From positions 50,477,727 to 50,541,726 of the forward strand of contig NC_089781.1 of assembly GCF_040412425.1 (NCBI RefSeq): a stretch of 64,000 bases of DNA, read 5' to 3'. Positions within the stretch are counted from its first letter, which is position 1; the number at the start of each line of letters is the position of its first letter. Positions 1 to 10,847 of this stretch are shown piece after piece. The translations under genes were made by a program, and so were the position numbers. Below the pieces are notes generated by a model. That model saw only the letters and a program-made list of their open reading frames with translations, ran no database searches and was not told the origin of the DNA. This DNA is from Macrobrachium rosenbergii (Eukaryota > Arthropoda > Malacostraca > Decapoda > Palaemonidae).

Positions 1-294
1 CTCTGTGTGCCAGGACGTTTTGCTTGTCTGTCACGGGATGCAGCTCCTTGCCCACTGGCAAACGTCCTTGTTGATGCCATGCCAGATGAACTTGTTAGTC
101 ATGAGGCAGGCCGTTGTGCACCCTGATGGATGGGAGAGACCGTGGGCTATGTCGAACACCTGCTTTCTCCTCAAAGCGGGCACTAGGGGCCATGGGCGGC
201 CTGTGCTGGTGTTGCAGAGGAGAGGTGTGTTCGAGCTTGCTAAGGGCACGTCTTCCCACTTAAGAGCCATCACTGCTGTCCTGTAGTCTGCCAT
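1..294 (-). pseudogene. Ty3 copy A integrase, N-terminal zinc-binding part
   Basis: This is the start of the integrase domain of copy A, downstream of RNase H on the minus strand and truncated by the window edge. It aligns with 26300-26560 of copy B. The segment contains the histidine pair and the first cysteines expected of an HHCC zinc-binding module (HGLSHPSGC, later DVCQW). A stop at the RNase H junction separates it from the preceding domain. The catalytic core lies outside the window. Identification rests on the match with copy B and on domain order. Confidence 0.7.
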
Positions 295-723
295 CTATGG
301 GTTCGCTGCTTGTTCTCTTGCCAGGTCTTCGTAGTCGATGCCGAGGTGAAGGGAATTGATTTCTACCCTTGACAGGGCATCGGCCACCGGGTTTTTCCTG
401 CCAGGGATGTAGTTGATGGTGCACCTGAATTCAGAGATGGTGGTCAGGTGCTGCTGTTGCCTTGCAGACCACACATCTGCTGGCTTTGCAAATGCATGCA
501 CCAAGGGTTTGTGATCTGTTAGGATTGTGAATTCGGTCCCCTCCAGCAGGTACTTGAAGTGCCTCATGGCCTGGTAGATAGCCAGCAACTTTCTGTTGAA
601 GGCGCTGTAGCAGGTTTCTGCTAGTGAAAACTTGTGGCTGAAGAAGGCCAAAGGCTGGGGCGTGCTGTTCACTAGCTGCTCGAGTACTGCACTGCAGGCG
701 ATGTTGCTGGCGTCCATTGTCAA
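295..723 (-). pseudogene. Ty3 copy A RNase H
   Basis: RNase H domain of the pol polyprotein, which degrades the RNA strand during reverse transcription. The 142-residue open stretch shows the catalytic-Asp segment TMDASN near its start, the LLAIYQAMRHF block holding the expected acidic region, then TDHKPLV, and ends with the connector motif VPGRKNPVADALSR in the variant form IPGRKNPVADALSR. These are hallmarks of Ty3/gypsy RNase H. It is in a different frame from the RT segment upstream, so at least one frameshift separates them. Confidence 0.85.
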
Positions 724-979
724 CCTGAGGGCAGCAGTGGTGTTGTGGTGAGTTAAGGTAGTGGCACAGGAGAGGGCTCTCTTTGTTGCAATGAATACCT
801 GCTACTGCGGAGCCTCCCATGCCAGTGTTTTTGGTTTGCCCTTCATGATTGACGTCAGGGGGTACATAGTGGGCGACGTCTGGGGTGAAATGTCGGTAGT
901 AGTTCATCATCCCGGGAAACTCCTGAAGGGCCTCGATGGTTTGTGGTTTCTATAGCTTTTACTTTAGAGGCCGTGGGGC

Positions 980-1530
980 TCACTCCTGCTGGGAAATCTC
1001 GTGGCCAAGGAAGTCTACTTTTTCTTTCCCGAAAATGCACTTGTCGAACCTGACAGCAAGTCCACTTTCCTGCAGATGTTTCAGGATGGCACGGACGTGG
1101 CGAAGGTGTTCCTCTGGGGACCTGGAGAAGATGAGAATGTCGTCAACGTAGCAGATGCAGAAAGGCAGATCCCCCAAGATGGCGTCCATCAGGTGATGGA
1201 ATGTGGCACCTGCCTTCCTGAGACAAAGTGGAATAGGAAAATGTGTAGCTCCCAAAGGGTGTGATGATGGCGGTCTTTGGGACGTCGTTGGGATGTGCAG
1301 GGACTTGGAAGTATGACTTCAGCAGGTCCATCTTGGAGAAAATCTTCACTCCGTGGAGGGCACCTGTCAGGTCTTGCATGTTAGGGAGTGGGTAGTGGTT
1401 TGGTGTTGTGAGTAAATTCAAGCACCGATAGTCCCCATGGGGCCTCCATGAATCATCGGATTTCTTTACCATGTGAAGGGGAGAAGCCCACGGGCTTGAT
1501 GCTTTTTTACAGATGCCCATCCGTTCCATC
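980..1530 (-). pseudogene. Ty3 copy A reverse transcriptase
   Basis: Reverse transcriptase domain in two overlapping frames. The first (1529-1143) carries the YRCLNLLTTPNHYPLPN palm block and the FSKMDLLKSYFQVP block with the first catalytic Asp. The second (1255-980) carries the catalytic CYVDDILIFS box and the KCIFGKEKVDFLGH block. The frame break lies just after the SYTFSYS segment. Both halves match copy B at 25130-25590, where the RT is open across the same point. This RT would copy element RNA into cDNA in cytoplasmic particles, but the frameshift makes it non-functional. Confidence 0.88.
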
Positions 1531-1849
1531 TCTGCGAAGGCCCATTCGGCATGTTGTAACTTCTGTGGGGACAGTCGTCGGAACTTGGCATGGGTTGATG
1601 GGCCCGTCGTGGTGATGTGATGGAAGATGCCGTGCTTTGCTGAAGCCCAAGGTGACTGGTGTAGCTCTGGTTAGGATACATCCGGGAACTCCTGTAGGTG
1701 GGACTTGTAGCCGTTGGGGGCTGTGGAGCAGATGGTGGGCATTCCAGGTCTGGTGGAGAGCTGACGGGAGTGGCAGGTTCCTGTGTCGAGGAGGCGTTGT
1801 ATTGCGATGTCAACTAGAATTGAGATAGTCCAGGTCGTCGTGTCATATG

Positions 1850-2030
1850 TGCGGATGGGAGTTCTGTTTGCTGCTATGAGGGCGGGTGTCGGGTTAGGTA
1901 TTTTCTCTTAACTTCCCCTGGATGGCAGGAAGACCGACTGCATTGCCCCTGTATCTACCAGCAGGCGCCGTTCGGAAATTTTGATGAAGAAACCTGCTGG
2001 TCGGGGAGTTGGATTTTGCGGCCACAGTTG
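1850..2030 (-). pseudogene. Ty3 copy A retroviral-type aspartic protease, fragment
   Basis: The minus strand shows the segment RRLLVDTGAMQSVFLPS, with the DTG active-site triad of retropepsins, directly downstream of gag. It matches 24530-24600 in copy B. The frame differs from gag, so either a programmed shift once joined them or a mutation separates them; both copies show a stop after the HK residues closing gag. Between protease and RT (about 1530-1850) the reading is broken and only short matching pieces are visible. Confidence 0.7.
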
Positions 2031-2830
2031 TTACTTGTGGCCGCTTTTGTCGTTTTTTGTGAAGGAACAGGGAGGCCTGCAGTATCTGGCGTTGGTTCTG
2101 AACTTTCTGTGGAAGAGGCACCATGCCAGGTTTGACCATGTCCTGTGTTCCCTGAGTGGTGTCTTCTTTCTGTAAACGGCGTTGATGTCTCCGTCGTCGT
2201 TCTCCTCCGTCAGGCTGCAGGCTCCCAGGGTGGCAGCTGCGAGGGAGACAGCATTTTTTGAGGCCTTGGTGGCCTTGTATATTTTCTGGGCATCGTCAAC
2301 TAAGGCATCCATGTCAAGGATGTCTGTATCCCTTATCTGGCGCCTAACTTCCTGCAGGAGGCACTGAAGGAAGATTGATTTTGTTAAATCTACCTTCCTT
2401 CTCCTCCTGTTTTCGTCGTGGCCTGGCAGTGTTGCCAACCCCTGTAGTTCGTCCCAGGCTTCCCTGAGTGATGCTTCTCTGAGGGGCTGGGATAACAGGT
2501 CAAGTGCGTGTTGCGCTTTCTCAGTCACAGGCATGGAGTAAGATTGCATCAGTTTATCTTTCAAGGCCGCATATGTGACCTTGTCTGGTTGTGCGTCGAA
2601 CCAGGGGGAGATTCTGCTGAACACCTCTTCTGGGAGCGCTGTCATGGTGATGTCAGATTTGATAGCATCGTCTGAGATGCGCGCCATGCGAAAGTGCGTG
2701 TCTGCACGCAGGAACCATGATGCCGTGTTCTGCTGTGAAAACGGGGGAGTTTGACCGCGTCTGGCTTTGTTGGCGAGAGAGGTGTGCAGATGATGCTCGC
2801 GGGTTCGCATTGAGGTTCAGCTTCCAACAT
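2031..2830 (-). pseudogene. Ty3 copy A gag
   Basis: Gag would form the nucleoprotein particle. Its start is the ATG at 2830, beginning MLEAEPQCEPASII as in copy B (MSEAEPQCEPASII). A frameshift near 2740 moves it into the 259-residue frame ending at 2031. Near the C-terminus is a zinc-finger-like C-x2-H...C-x3-C arrangement (LFHRKFRTNARYCRPPC), also in copy B. The C-terminal half is rich in Ala, Asp and Glu. An almost full-length open frame suggests a fairly young copy. The upstream leader is free of coding signal. Confidence 0.85.
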
Positions 2831-3115
2831 CTTTAATACTCACGCACCAAAACACGTGAAAATGCACCATATTGAGTCCGTTAATGGTGCTGATTGTTCG
2901 AGTGGTTGAACGAAGTGCCAAAACGTGCCCTTTTGGGTACGCCGTATTTAGTCTGTTAATGGCATGGTTTCCACCAGGGAGGGAGCTATCAGAGGCCTAA
3001 ACTATGCGCCATAGTTAGTCTGCTAAAGGCTTTCTGATGGTAGGCTGTGGTCGTATTTAGTCCGTTAATGGCTGGGCCAAAACCGCGCTCCCTGTCCCTT
3101 TTCTGGGGTCACCAG
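2831..3115 (-). other. Copy A leader and primer-binding site
   Basis: Untranslated leader between LTR and gag. Next to the LTR, separated by one base, lies TGGTGACCCC (minus strand, 3114-3105), complementary to a tRNA 3' end ending CCA, so the likely primer-binding site. The leader holds four imperfect copies of a motif like CCATTAACGGACTAAATACG, which recur in copy B. No gene is seen here. Confidence 0.75.
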
Positions 3116-3440
3116 TGTAAGGTTCAATGTCAGAAGTGAAAGACTAATCCTTTATTATTCTCGACAGGTGTTTATAATACAGAAAGCGAACGGAAAGGTA
3201 GCGGGCATCCTGAGGCTCCCTGCTGCGTCCAATGAAGGTTGTGTTTGTTAACAGGCATAAAAAGACATATATAATGCATTACAGAACATGTAAAAGACAG
3301 GTATATATATCGGCGGACAGGCCGTACAATGATGCATGCAATGAGATACATGAAGAATCTGAAATATCAACAAGTAACATATACAACATGATTAATGTAC
3401 ATATGAAGAGAGAAACACAAGAAGGAGAGGTGATTTGACG
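3116..3440 (-). repeat. 5' LTR of Ty3 copy A
   Basis: Aligns along its length with both LTRs of copy B (23066-23399 and 27408-27744). On the minus strand it ends in ACA next to the primer-binding site. The opposite end should read TGTAAGGG, but the match stops at TTTGACG, after which a (TA)n tract begins, so the terminal bases are lost or overwritten. Confidence 0.88.
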
Positions 3441-3442
3441 TC

Positions 3443-3612
<170 letters not shown>

Positions 3613-4657
3613 ATGAACCAAACAAGGTTCTAAAATAAAAAAAAAAAAAAATAAAAATTTGTGCAATTTTGTTTCTGCTGGGTAAGGTGTGATGTTTAGC
3701 ATTTTTTTTTTAGAAAAATCATTCACAGATTGTTCCCTTGTTGTGGGTGTTGTCTCTTTACCCATTGGTATTTGTTTTTGTGTGTGCGAAGTTGACGTCT
3801 GTCACCCTCATATTGACTGCGGCAGTCGGATTTGGTATGGCAGTGAGTCAGGTCTCCGCAGCACAGGAGCAAGGATTCCTTATTTTTGCAGAAGGTATCA
3901 TCTTACCTGTTGGCTGTGGTAGCAGAGGATGGTTAGATGACTAAGTCATAGTCATCTGGGGAATTGGTTCCTGTTTGGCAGCAGATTTGCTGTCTTGACG
4001 TTTCTGCCGTGATCATCTGTGCGTTGGATGTGTTCCTGTTTGCAGTCACTAGCTGCTTCGATGATCGCACGGAATTTGTCTGAATCTTCATCCTCTTCGA
4101 CAGCTGGGTCTGTCTCAACGTCTCTATGGAGATATTTTTTTTTTTTTTGTATTACCCTGAGTTAGTGTGTTTTTTATTGCTGTTTGATTATGTTTATGCT
4201 GCTTGATTGTTGTTAATTATGTTTTAAGCTGTGCTTTCTATTTATGCTGCCTGTTGTTTCTTTGTAATGTAACTGTTTGGTTATTTGTGATGTAGCTAAA
4301 GTGTTTGGTGACTTGTACTTTATTGTTGATTTGAGTTATTGTAATGATTGCTATGTTTATTATTTGTTATTGATGGTTTTCATAAAGTAACTCAGTTTTA
4401 GCTACATTTGTTTTTGCTTCTTTTGACTGACTCTGTTAATTAATTGTGATTTGTTTAATGTCAAACCTGAACTCATTTGTACATAATGTATATAACTTTA
4501 TTGTAATAAACTAGTTTTAAGGTGCTTCAGTGGTTTTGTTACACTCCTTCCTCCTTGGTTTGTCACGACTGCTGCCGGTCAGTCCAGTCCCATTCTATTT
4601 GTTTTTTGTTTTTATTTTAGAACCTGAAGAATCGACAGTGGTTCATAACAATATATA

Positions 4658-4716
<59 letters not shown>

Positions 4717-5040
4717 TTCTTCTTTTAACATGCTTTTCCCATTTTTTTTTTTGTATGGGGTAAGCATGATGCCTTCTTTTGAAGGACTTTGATTTGGCTT
4801 TGGGGTAGACCGTAGTCTCAATCGGCTGCTCTGCCTGACATCGCTTAGACCCTGTTAGCACATGTACATGCATCGTACCAAATCCCCAGCTCCCTTTCTC
4901 CCAGCAGCGAGGAGAGTTGAGCGGTTAGGTCAACAGTTCGAGACGTGTGAGGTGTCTGTTATTTTTTTAGAAGATGTTGGAGTGGCTTTGTTTGTGTGTG
5001 TATTATAGTCTGTAACACCCATTTGCTTTTAGCAAACCTA
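3613..5040. other. AT-rich non-coding stretch with a second (TA)n tract
   Basis: No gene recognised. It contains homopolymer A and T runs, a T-rich segment at 4130-4530 and a further (TA)n tract at 4650-4713. The sequence TTTATTGTAATAAACTAG at about 4498-4515 resembles an LTR polyadenylation region, but I could not pair it with another copy. Confidence 0.5.
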
Positions 5041-5059
5041 TCCATTGATTACATACATA

Positions 5060-5180
5060 ATCCCGGGGTGTCTACATGGATAGCAAAGTGTCTGCCTCTC
5101 TGACAGGTCGGCTGCGAATTTGAACCCACGCCACAAACCTCTATGAAGTCCGAAGCTGCTGCTCTACCGACCCGGCCATC
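5060..5180 (-). repeat. tRNA-derived SINE, minus strand
   Basis: On the minus strand this reads like a tRNA-derived SINE head: a polymerase III A-box-like TGGCCGGGTCGGTAGAG at about 5178-5162 and a B-box-like GGGTTCAAATTCGC at about 5127-5113, spaced as in a tRNA. The body runs on towards 5060. A CT run and a (TA)n tract lie just upstream of the head. It is not a functional tRNA: no complete cloverleaf or CCA-bearing acceptor stem is visible. Confidence 0.65.
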
Positions 5181-5198
5181 GAGGCTTTCTCTCTCTCT

Positions 5199-5310
<112 letters not shown>

Positions 5311-5766
5311 AAAAATTCCTCTCACAACCATTTTTCTTGATGTTTATGTGCATTCACATGTTTTCTTGCGTTCAATCTCTTACTGTAGACTTATTAGTAT
5401 TGCCTGTGTCCCCTCACGATGTGGAACCTGATAAACAGGAAAAGATATCATAGCTGGGATTGGGTTTATATCTGAAGCTAAATAGTGGGAACTGTGGTGG
5501 GACCATCAACTGCCCGATAATGTTCGGACCTGAGAGTTATCAGATTGATAGCTCAGAGGCAGAACTGTTCTTTAGGGCTGGACCAGGGATTCCAGGGGGT
5601 GTCTGGTTCTGGGGATAGGACTCGGCATTCTATCCGGTTTGCCCATAACATAATTAGGGTGGGGGTGACTGTATTCTTGTAATACTCTCAGTCCACTCTA
5701 ATCATGTTGTGCAATCCCCAGTAGAGTAGGTTAGGGACACTGACATTTGGGAGTCGGCTCTCACTT
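5311..5766. other. Non-coding stretch upstream of a LINE ORF1
   Basis: No gene recognised. Moderate GC with a run of short G-rich stretches (around 5595-5670). It may be the 5' untranslated part of the following LINE, but no second copy is available to test this. Confidence 0.35.
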
Positions 5767-5826
5767 GTGCCATGTTATCTTTTTAAAGTTTTCAGGTTAT
5801 TTTTTTTTCTCTCTCAAATCTTTATG

Positions 5827-7111
5827 ACAGGTAAAAATAATGATTCAAGTACCCCTGGGCTCTTTGACGGCAGTGATGCGGCACAGTTGACGACCGCTGG
5901 AACCTCCTCTGACAACTGTTTAGAAAAATGTAAAAAAAATCTCAGTGTAATTATACTGGGACCCTATGCTCCAGTACAGAGCAAACAAAAAAAGTAAATA
6001 TCTGTACCCAACCTTGACTCACTTCGACTCCCTCTTTGGGAGTGGAAGTTGGTCAAGGTTCCTAACCATAGAAACAGAACAACAAATTTCAGCTCTAAAG
6101 TTGGAAAACTTCTTATTAAAAAGACACTCAACGACAGAAATGTAGCTCAGACAAAAATAAAGATGTGACTTATAGAAGCCACAACAAGAAACCAACCTGA
6201 AGACTATTTATCCATAAAAAGTATCGACACTAAATGTAAACGTAAAGAAGCCTGACACTATTAACAGCACTCAGGGCACTATTGTACTTCCTGAAAATAA
6301 TGACGAACCGGTTGATAGGAATATGCTGCTGGACTCTCTTAAAATGAGTTATACCAAAGTCCAAGATTGTGAGGTATATATAATACCAAGTAAACAGAAT
6401 AATAAAGTATTTAGAATTGCAAAAATAAAATTTGAGGGTCAAGATCTATCTCAAATAATAACAAATTTTTGGGCCAAAATAGGAACTGAGACCTTATGTT
6501 CCAAAACCACCACAATGTCAAAATTGTAGTAAATATGGACACGAAGAAAAACTGTCGAAATGAACGTATATGTGCTTATTGTGGTTCTGACGAACATGCC
6601 ACACAATGGAAATGCAGGAGGCCAAAGTGTGTGAACTGTGGGCAAGATCATCATGCAAGGTCCAAAGAATGTACTGTATGTACTACATATACAATACAGA
6701 ATTGAAAATGTTACAAGAAAGACCAGGAATGTCTATAAAAGAGGCTAAGTCGGAATTAAAAGTGAGAGGAATTCAAGATCCATCTAAGAAACATACATAT
6801 TCTTCAGTAACAAGAACAAAAATTGAAACAAAAACGCATAGGCTACAGGTAGAAGTAGCGGAGCACAGAAAAGTAAATCGCAAGAAGAAATTAATGCTTT
6901 AGAAAAAACTAAAATGGTAAAGGATAAAGAAATAGATTCAAATGAGATGGATAATATTTTATCCAATTCATTTGAAATATTAATGCAAATAGGAACACAG
7001 GAGGATGCTACTACGGAAGTAACGGAGGAAGGTTGTGATGGACTGGAAATTAAAGATAAAAAGGTCTTTGGAGAGGACACCACCCAAAACGAAGAAATAA
7101 GCTATTATTAG
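5827..7111 (+). pseudogene. Jockey-type LINE ORF1 (nucleic-acid-binding, zinc knuckles)
   Basis: Remnant of the first protein of a non-LTR retrotransposon, which binds element RNA. The start at 5827 (MTGKNNDSS) opens a low-complexity N-terminus. The middle (6320-6480) has the block FRIAKIKFEGQDL typical of the region before the knuckles in this family. Then come three zinc-knuckle-like motifs: CQNCSKYGHEE, CAYCGSDEHATQWKC and CVNCGQDHHARSKEC (6515-6675), followed by the alpha-helical ELKMLQERPGMSIKEAKSEL. Frameshifts occur near 6000, 6480, 6550 and 6700. No endonuclease or reverse transcriptase follows within the next kilobase, so ORF2 is missing here. Confidence 0.72.
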
Positions 7112-7709
7112 AGAAACTTCGGTTAAACCAAAGACAAAAGATATGAAGAAAGAACAAAAACAAAAACAAGCCAGGAATATACCTTTATCTCCTAAAATAA
7201 TAGTAAAACCTATGGATGCAGATACTGTTGTGAATTTTCATCCACAACACACTGTTTCTTTGCTGATGTTGTTAGCTAAAGGACTGCAAAGGATGATGAG
7301 GACGTCTACTAACTAGGGAAGGCTCAATGAGACCACAGTTTTAAAATGTTGACTTAAAAACTAATTTATTTACAACTATTGTTTACATACAAGTACTCAT
7401 CGCTAAATGCACGAATAAAGGAATTTTCCCAAGCTAAATTATATCTCAAATAAACGAATCCCACATTACACTTGAAGCCGACGCAGGCTTCGTTACGTTA
7501 ATCAAATATTAATTAGCTAAATATTTACTACAAATTTAAGATAATTTAGGAACTGGATCTCGGTGGACACATTTACAAATCTCAATCATTTGTCCTACCT
7601 CACTTGCTGTACCATATGACGGGTGATGCTAACAAAGAACTTCGTAGTGCTTACACGTTTACAACCCATCTTTATGATGTTCTGGATCGGAGAGCCGATC
7701 ATCCGAGAC
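7112..7709. other. AT-rich stretch, possible degraded LTR
   Basis: No gene recognised. 7112-7240 continues the basic tail of the LINE protein in broken frames. From about 7310 the minus strand reads like an LTR tail (AAATAAATTAG on that strand near 7360), but no partner copy is present in the window to prove it. Confidence 0.3.
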
Positions 7710-7717
7710 TGTAAGGA

Positions 7718-9535
7718 TGTAAGGACGGGACACCCGCTGGGTGTTGACTGGTTTATTGGTGGTTCCTTACTGAATGAATGTACCTTGTGCCAGCACGGGC
7801 TCTTGCCCTAGAGCAGCCCGTAAATGAATGTACAGAATCTTCGAAGATGCTACTGGCCTGTGCGGGCCGAAAAGTAGCATCTACACACACACGGAACAAA
7901 ACAGAAGTAATGTTTCGGGCATCTGTGTTTGTCGCGATTGTGAGAGAGACAATAAACGTACAGTGATAAAACATATATCAGTGGAAAGGCCAGGAAATTC
8001 TACATATGGCCAGTTGCATGAGATTTGAGACAGATTAATGAATACAATGCAGTAGCATAATATATGTGAAATGGCGAGACGTTTGGCGTCTTCACAAACA
8101 GAAACATACATACAGTTTGATACAGAAGATTCGGTGAAACATTATGAGTACATGATGAGAATGCCTGCATGGCAATGCAAGTAGTGGTGATTGTACATAA
8201 ATCAAGACAAAAATGGCAAGTGAGAAACAGACGGAAATATTGTATGGTGGAGTTGCATTCCTTGAGAGAGAGAAAACGAGATGCTCTTGTTCTGTCTTGT
8301 CCCCTCCGATGGATGATGAACACACAAACACGGAAGAGACGGCGTCGGTGCAACGGTCTCTTACAATACTCCCCCAAAAAGCAAGGCATCGATGCGGAAA
8401 TCATCTTGCTGACAATTGTAATTGGCTCGAAGGACTTGGGCTAGGGGCGGGTAGGAGGCTGAAGGGCGGCGCTGGCCGGCTGGAACTCGAGGAGGACGGT
8501 AGCGGGTTGAAGGGTGACGTCGGATGATCCTTCGGTAGCCAGCTGGAGGGGGATGGCTGAAGGATGACGGCGGCTGATTTTTCGGTAGCCGGCTGGAGGG
8601 CTGAAGGATGACGTCGGCTGATCCTTTGGTAGCCAGCTTGAGGGGGGCCGGCAGCAGGCTTAAGGATGACGTTGGCTGGTCCTTCGTTAGTCAGCTCATC
8701 CGGTACTAGTTCGGGGTTAGCCTCAGGTTTCCTGGAGGAGGCGTCCAGGGCTCTGGCGGTGGGGTGGGTTATCTCAGAGGGTCGGACATCTACTCAGAGC
8801 TCGGGAACAGCGGGAAACAGGGTGGCGGCAAAGGGTCTGTTGGCATGTGGGTCGTCATCTTGGGTCGGCCGGGTCCTTCATGTCACTCTGGGGTCACCAG
8901 TGTAAGGACGAGATTGAGTGACATACTGGCTGGGTGTTGACTGGTTTATTGGTGGTTCCTTACTGAATGAATGTACAGAATCTTTGAAGATGTTATTGAC
9001 CTGTGCAGGCCGAAAAGTAGCATCTACACACAGACGGAACAAAACAGAGGTAATGTTTCGGGCATATGTGTTTGCCGGCAGACAACAGATGGCGATTGTG
9101 AGGGAGACAATAAACGTACAGTGATAAAACATATATCAGTGGAAAGGCCAGGAAATTCTACATATGGCCAATTGCATGAGATTCGAGACAGATTAATGAA
9201 TACAATGCAATAGCATAATATATGTGAAATGGTGAGGCGTTTGGCATCTTCACAAACAGAAACATACATACAGTTTGATACAGAAGATTCGGTGAAACAT
9301 TATGAGTACATGATGAGAATGCTTGCATGGCAATGCAAGTAGTGGTGATTGTACATAAATCAAGAAAACAATGGTTAGGGAGAAACAGACAGAAATATTG
9401 TATGGTAGAGTTGCATTCCTTGGGAGAGAGAAAACGAGATGCTCTTGTTCTGTCTTGTCCCCTCCGATGGATGACGAACACACGAACACACACGTGTGTC
9501 TGGAAGAGATGGCGTCGGTGCGACGGTCTCTTACA
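7718..9535 (-). mobile_element. TRIM-like element T1, inserted into T2
   Basis: Complete element: LTR 7718-8365 (648 bp), internal 8366-8900 (535 bp), LTR 8901-9535 (635 bp). LTR ends are TGT...ACA. It is flanked on the left by AGGA (7714-7717) and on the right by AGGA (9536-9539), a 4-bp target duplication of the start of the T2 LTR. Internally, next to the right LTR, the minus strand shows TGGTGACCCC as primer-binding site. Next to the left LTR it shows TTTTTGGGGGAGTAT as polypurine tract. It has no pol genes. Confidence 0.85.
8460..8700 (-). repeat. Tandem repeat inside TRIM internal region, T1
   Basis: About four imperfect copies of a unit of about 60 bp built around GATCCTTCGGTAGCCAGCTGG and GGCTGAAGGATGACGTCGGC on the plus strand. 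The same array is present in T2 at about 10300-10500. In T2 the array lies inside an open frame (10847-10239, minus). Confidence 0.8.
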
Positions 9536-10238
9536 AGGACGGGATTGAGTGACATACTGGCTGGGTGTTGAGTGGTTTATTGGTGGTTCCTTACTGAATG
9601 AATATACAGAATCTTCGAAGATGTTATTGGCCTGTGCGGGCGGTAAAGTAGCATCTACACACAGACAGAGCAAAACAGAGGTAATGTTTTAGACATCTGT
9701 TTGTCGGCAGACAAACAGATGGCAATTGTGAGAGGCATGATAAACGTACAGTAATAAAACATATATCAGTGGAAAGGCCAGGAAATTCTATATATGACCA
9801 ATTGCATGAGATTCGAGACAGATTGATGAATACAATGCAGCAGCATAATATATGTGAAATGGTGAGACATTTGGCGTCTTCACAAACAGAAACATACATA
9901 CAGTTTGATACAGAAGACTTGGTGGAACATTATGAGTACATGATTAGAATGCTTGCATGGCAATGCAAGTAGTGGTGATTGTACATATATAGAGACAACA
10001 ATGGCTAGGGAGAAACAGATGGAATTATTGTATGATCGAAGTTGCGTTCCATCGGAGAAAGAAAACGAGATGCTCTTGTTTTTGTCTTGTCCCCTCCGAT
10101 GGATGACGAACACACGTGTGCTCGAAAGAGACCGCCATCGGTGCGACGGATGGGTCTCTTACAATACTTCCCCGCCAAGCAAGGCATCAATGTGGAAGTC
10201 GTCTTACTGACAATTGGAATTGGCTCGAAGGGCTTGGG

Positions 10239-10847
10239 CTAGGGGCGGGTAGGAGGCTGAAGGGCGGTGCCGGCCGGCAGGAACTCGAGGAGGACGGTAG
10301 CGGGTTGAAGGGTGATGTCGGATGATCCTTCGGTAGCCAGCTGGAGGGGGACAGCAGTAGGCTGAAGGATGACGGCAGCTGATCCTTCGGTAGCCAGCTT
10401 TAGGGCTGAAAGATGATGGCAGCTGATCCTTCGGTAGCCAGCTCGAGAGGGGTTGGCAGCAGGCTGAAGGATGACGTCAGCTGGTCCTTCGTTGGTCTGC
10501 TCTTCCGGTACGAGTTCGGGGGCGGCTTCAGGTTTCCTGGAGGAGGCGTCCAGGGCTCCAGTGGTGGGGTGGGTCATCTCGGAGGGTCGGACATCTGCTA
10601 AGAGCTCGGGAACTGTGGGAAGTGGGGTGGCGGTGAAGGGTCTGTTGGCGCGTGGGTCGTCATCTTGGGTTGGCTGGGTCCTTCGCGTCACTCTGGGGTC
10701 ACCAGTGTAAGGACGGGATTGAGTGACATACTGGCTGGGTGTTGACTGGTTTATTGGTGGTTCCTTACTGAATGAATATACAGAATCTTCGAAGATGTTA
10801 TTGGCCTGTGTTGGTAGTAAAGTAGCATCTACACACAGACAGAGCAA
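10239..10847 (-). CDS. Open frame of 202 codons in TRIM element T2
   Basis: Minus-strand frame running from inside the right LTR (start 10847) through the primer-binding site into the internal part, without a stop for 202 codons. I do not recognise the product. The C-terminal half holds repeated segments like LATEGSADVILQPA, encoded by the tandem repeat; the middle is rich in Pro, Thr and Arg. In T1 the matching stretch is not similarly open. It may be a remnant of a gag-like protein, or chance openness of a GC-rich repeat. No zinc finger, protease or RT motif is visible. Because its N-terminal part is LTR sequence, translation as written is doubtful. Confidence 0.3.
   Translation of the reverse strand: MLCLCVDATLLPTQANNIFEDSVYSFSKEPPINQSTPSQYVTQSRPYTGDPRVTRRTQPTQDDDPRANRPFTATPLPTVPELLADVRPSEMTHPTTGALDASSRKPEAAPELVPEEQTNEGPADVILQPAANPSRAGYRRISCHHLSALKLATEGSAAVILQPTAVPLQLATEGSSDITLQPATVLLEFLPAGTALQPPTRP

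Larger units (their letters stand above)
1..3440 (-). mobile_element. Ty3/gypsy retrotransposon copy A, 5' part
   Basis: Minus-strand LTR retrotransposon cut by the left window edge. Reading right to left it has a 5' LTR (3440-3116), a primer-binding site (3114-3105), a leader, gag, protease, reverse transcriptase, RNase H and the start of integrase. It belongs to the same family as the full-length copy B at 23066-27744: gag, RT and RNase H protein segments match closely, and LTR and leader align. Several frameshifts make it a dead copy. The outer end of the LTR is lost where it meets a (TA)n tract. Confidence 0.9.

Noticed and set aside
4890..4955. tRNA gene or SINE head around GGTTAGGTCAACAGTTCGAG
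   Set aside because: A B-box-like piece only; no A box at the right distance and no cloverleaf.
8460..8700. CRISPR-like array
   Set aside because: Repeats are degenerate and contiguous without unique spacers, the DNA is eukaryotic, and no cas genes occur.
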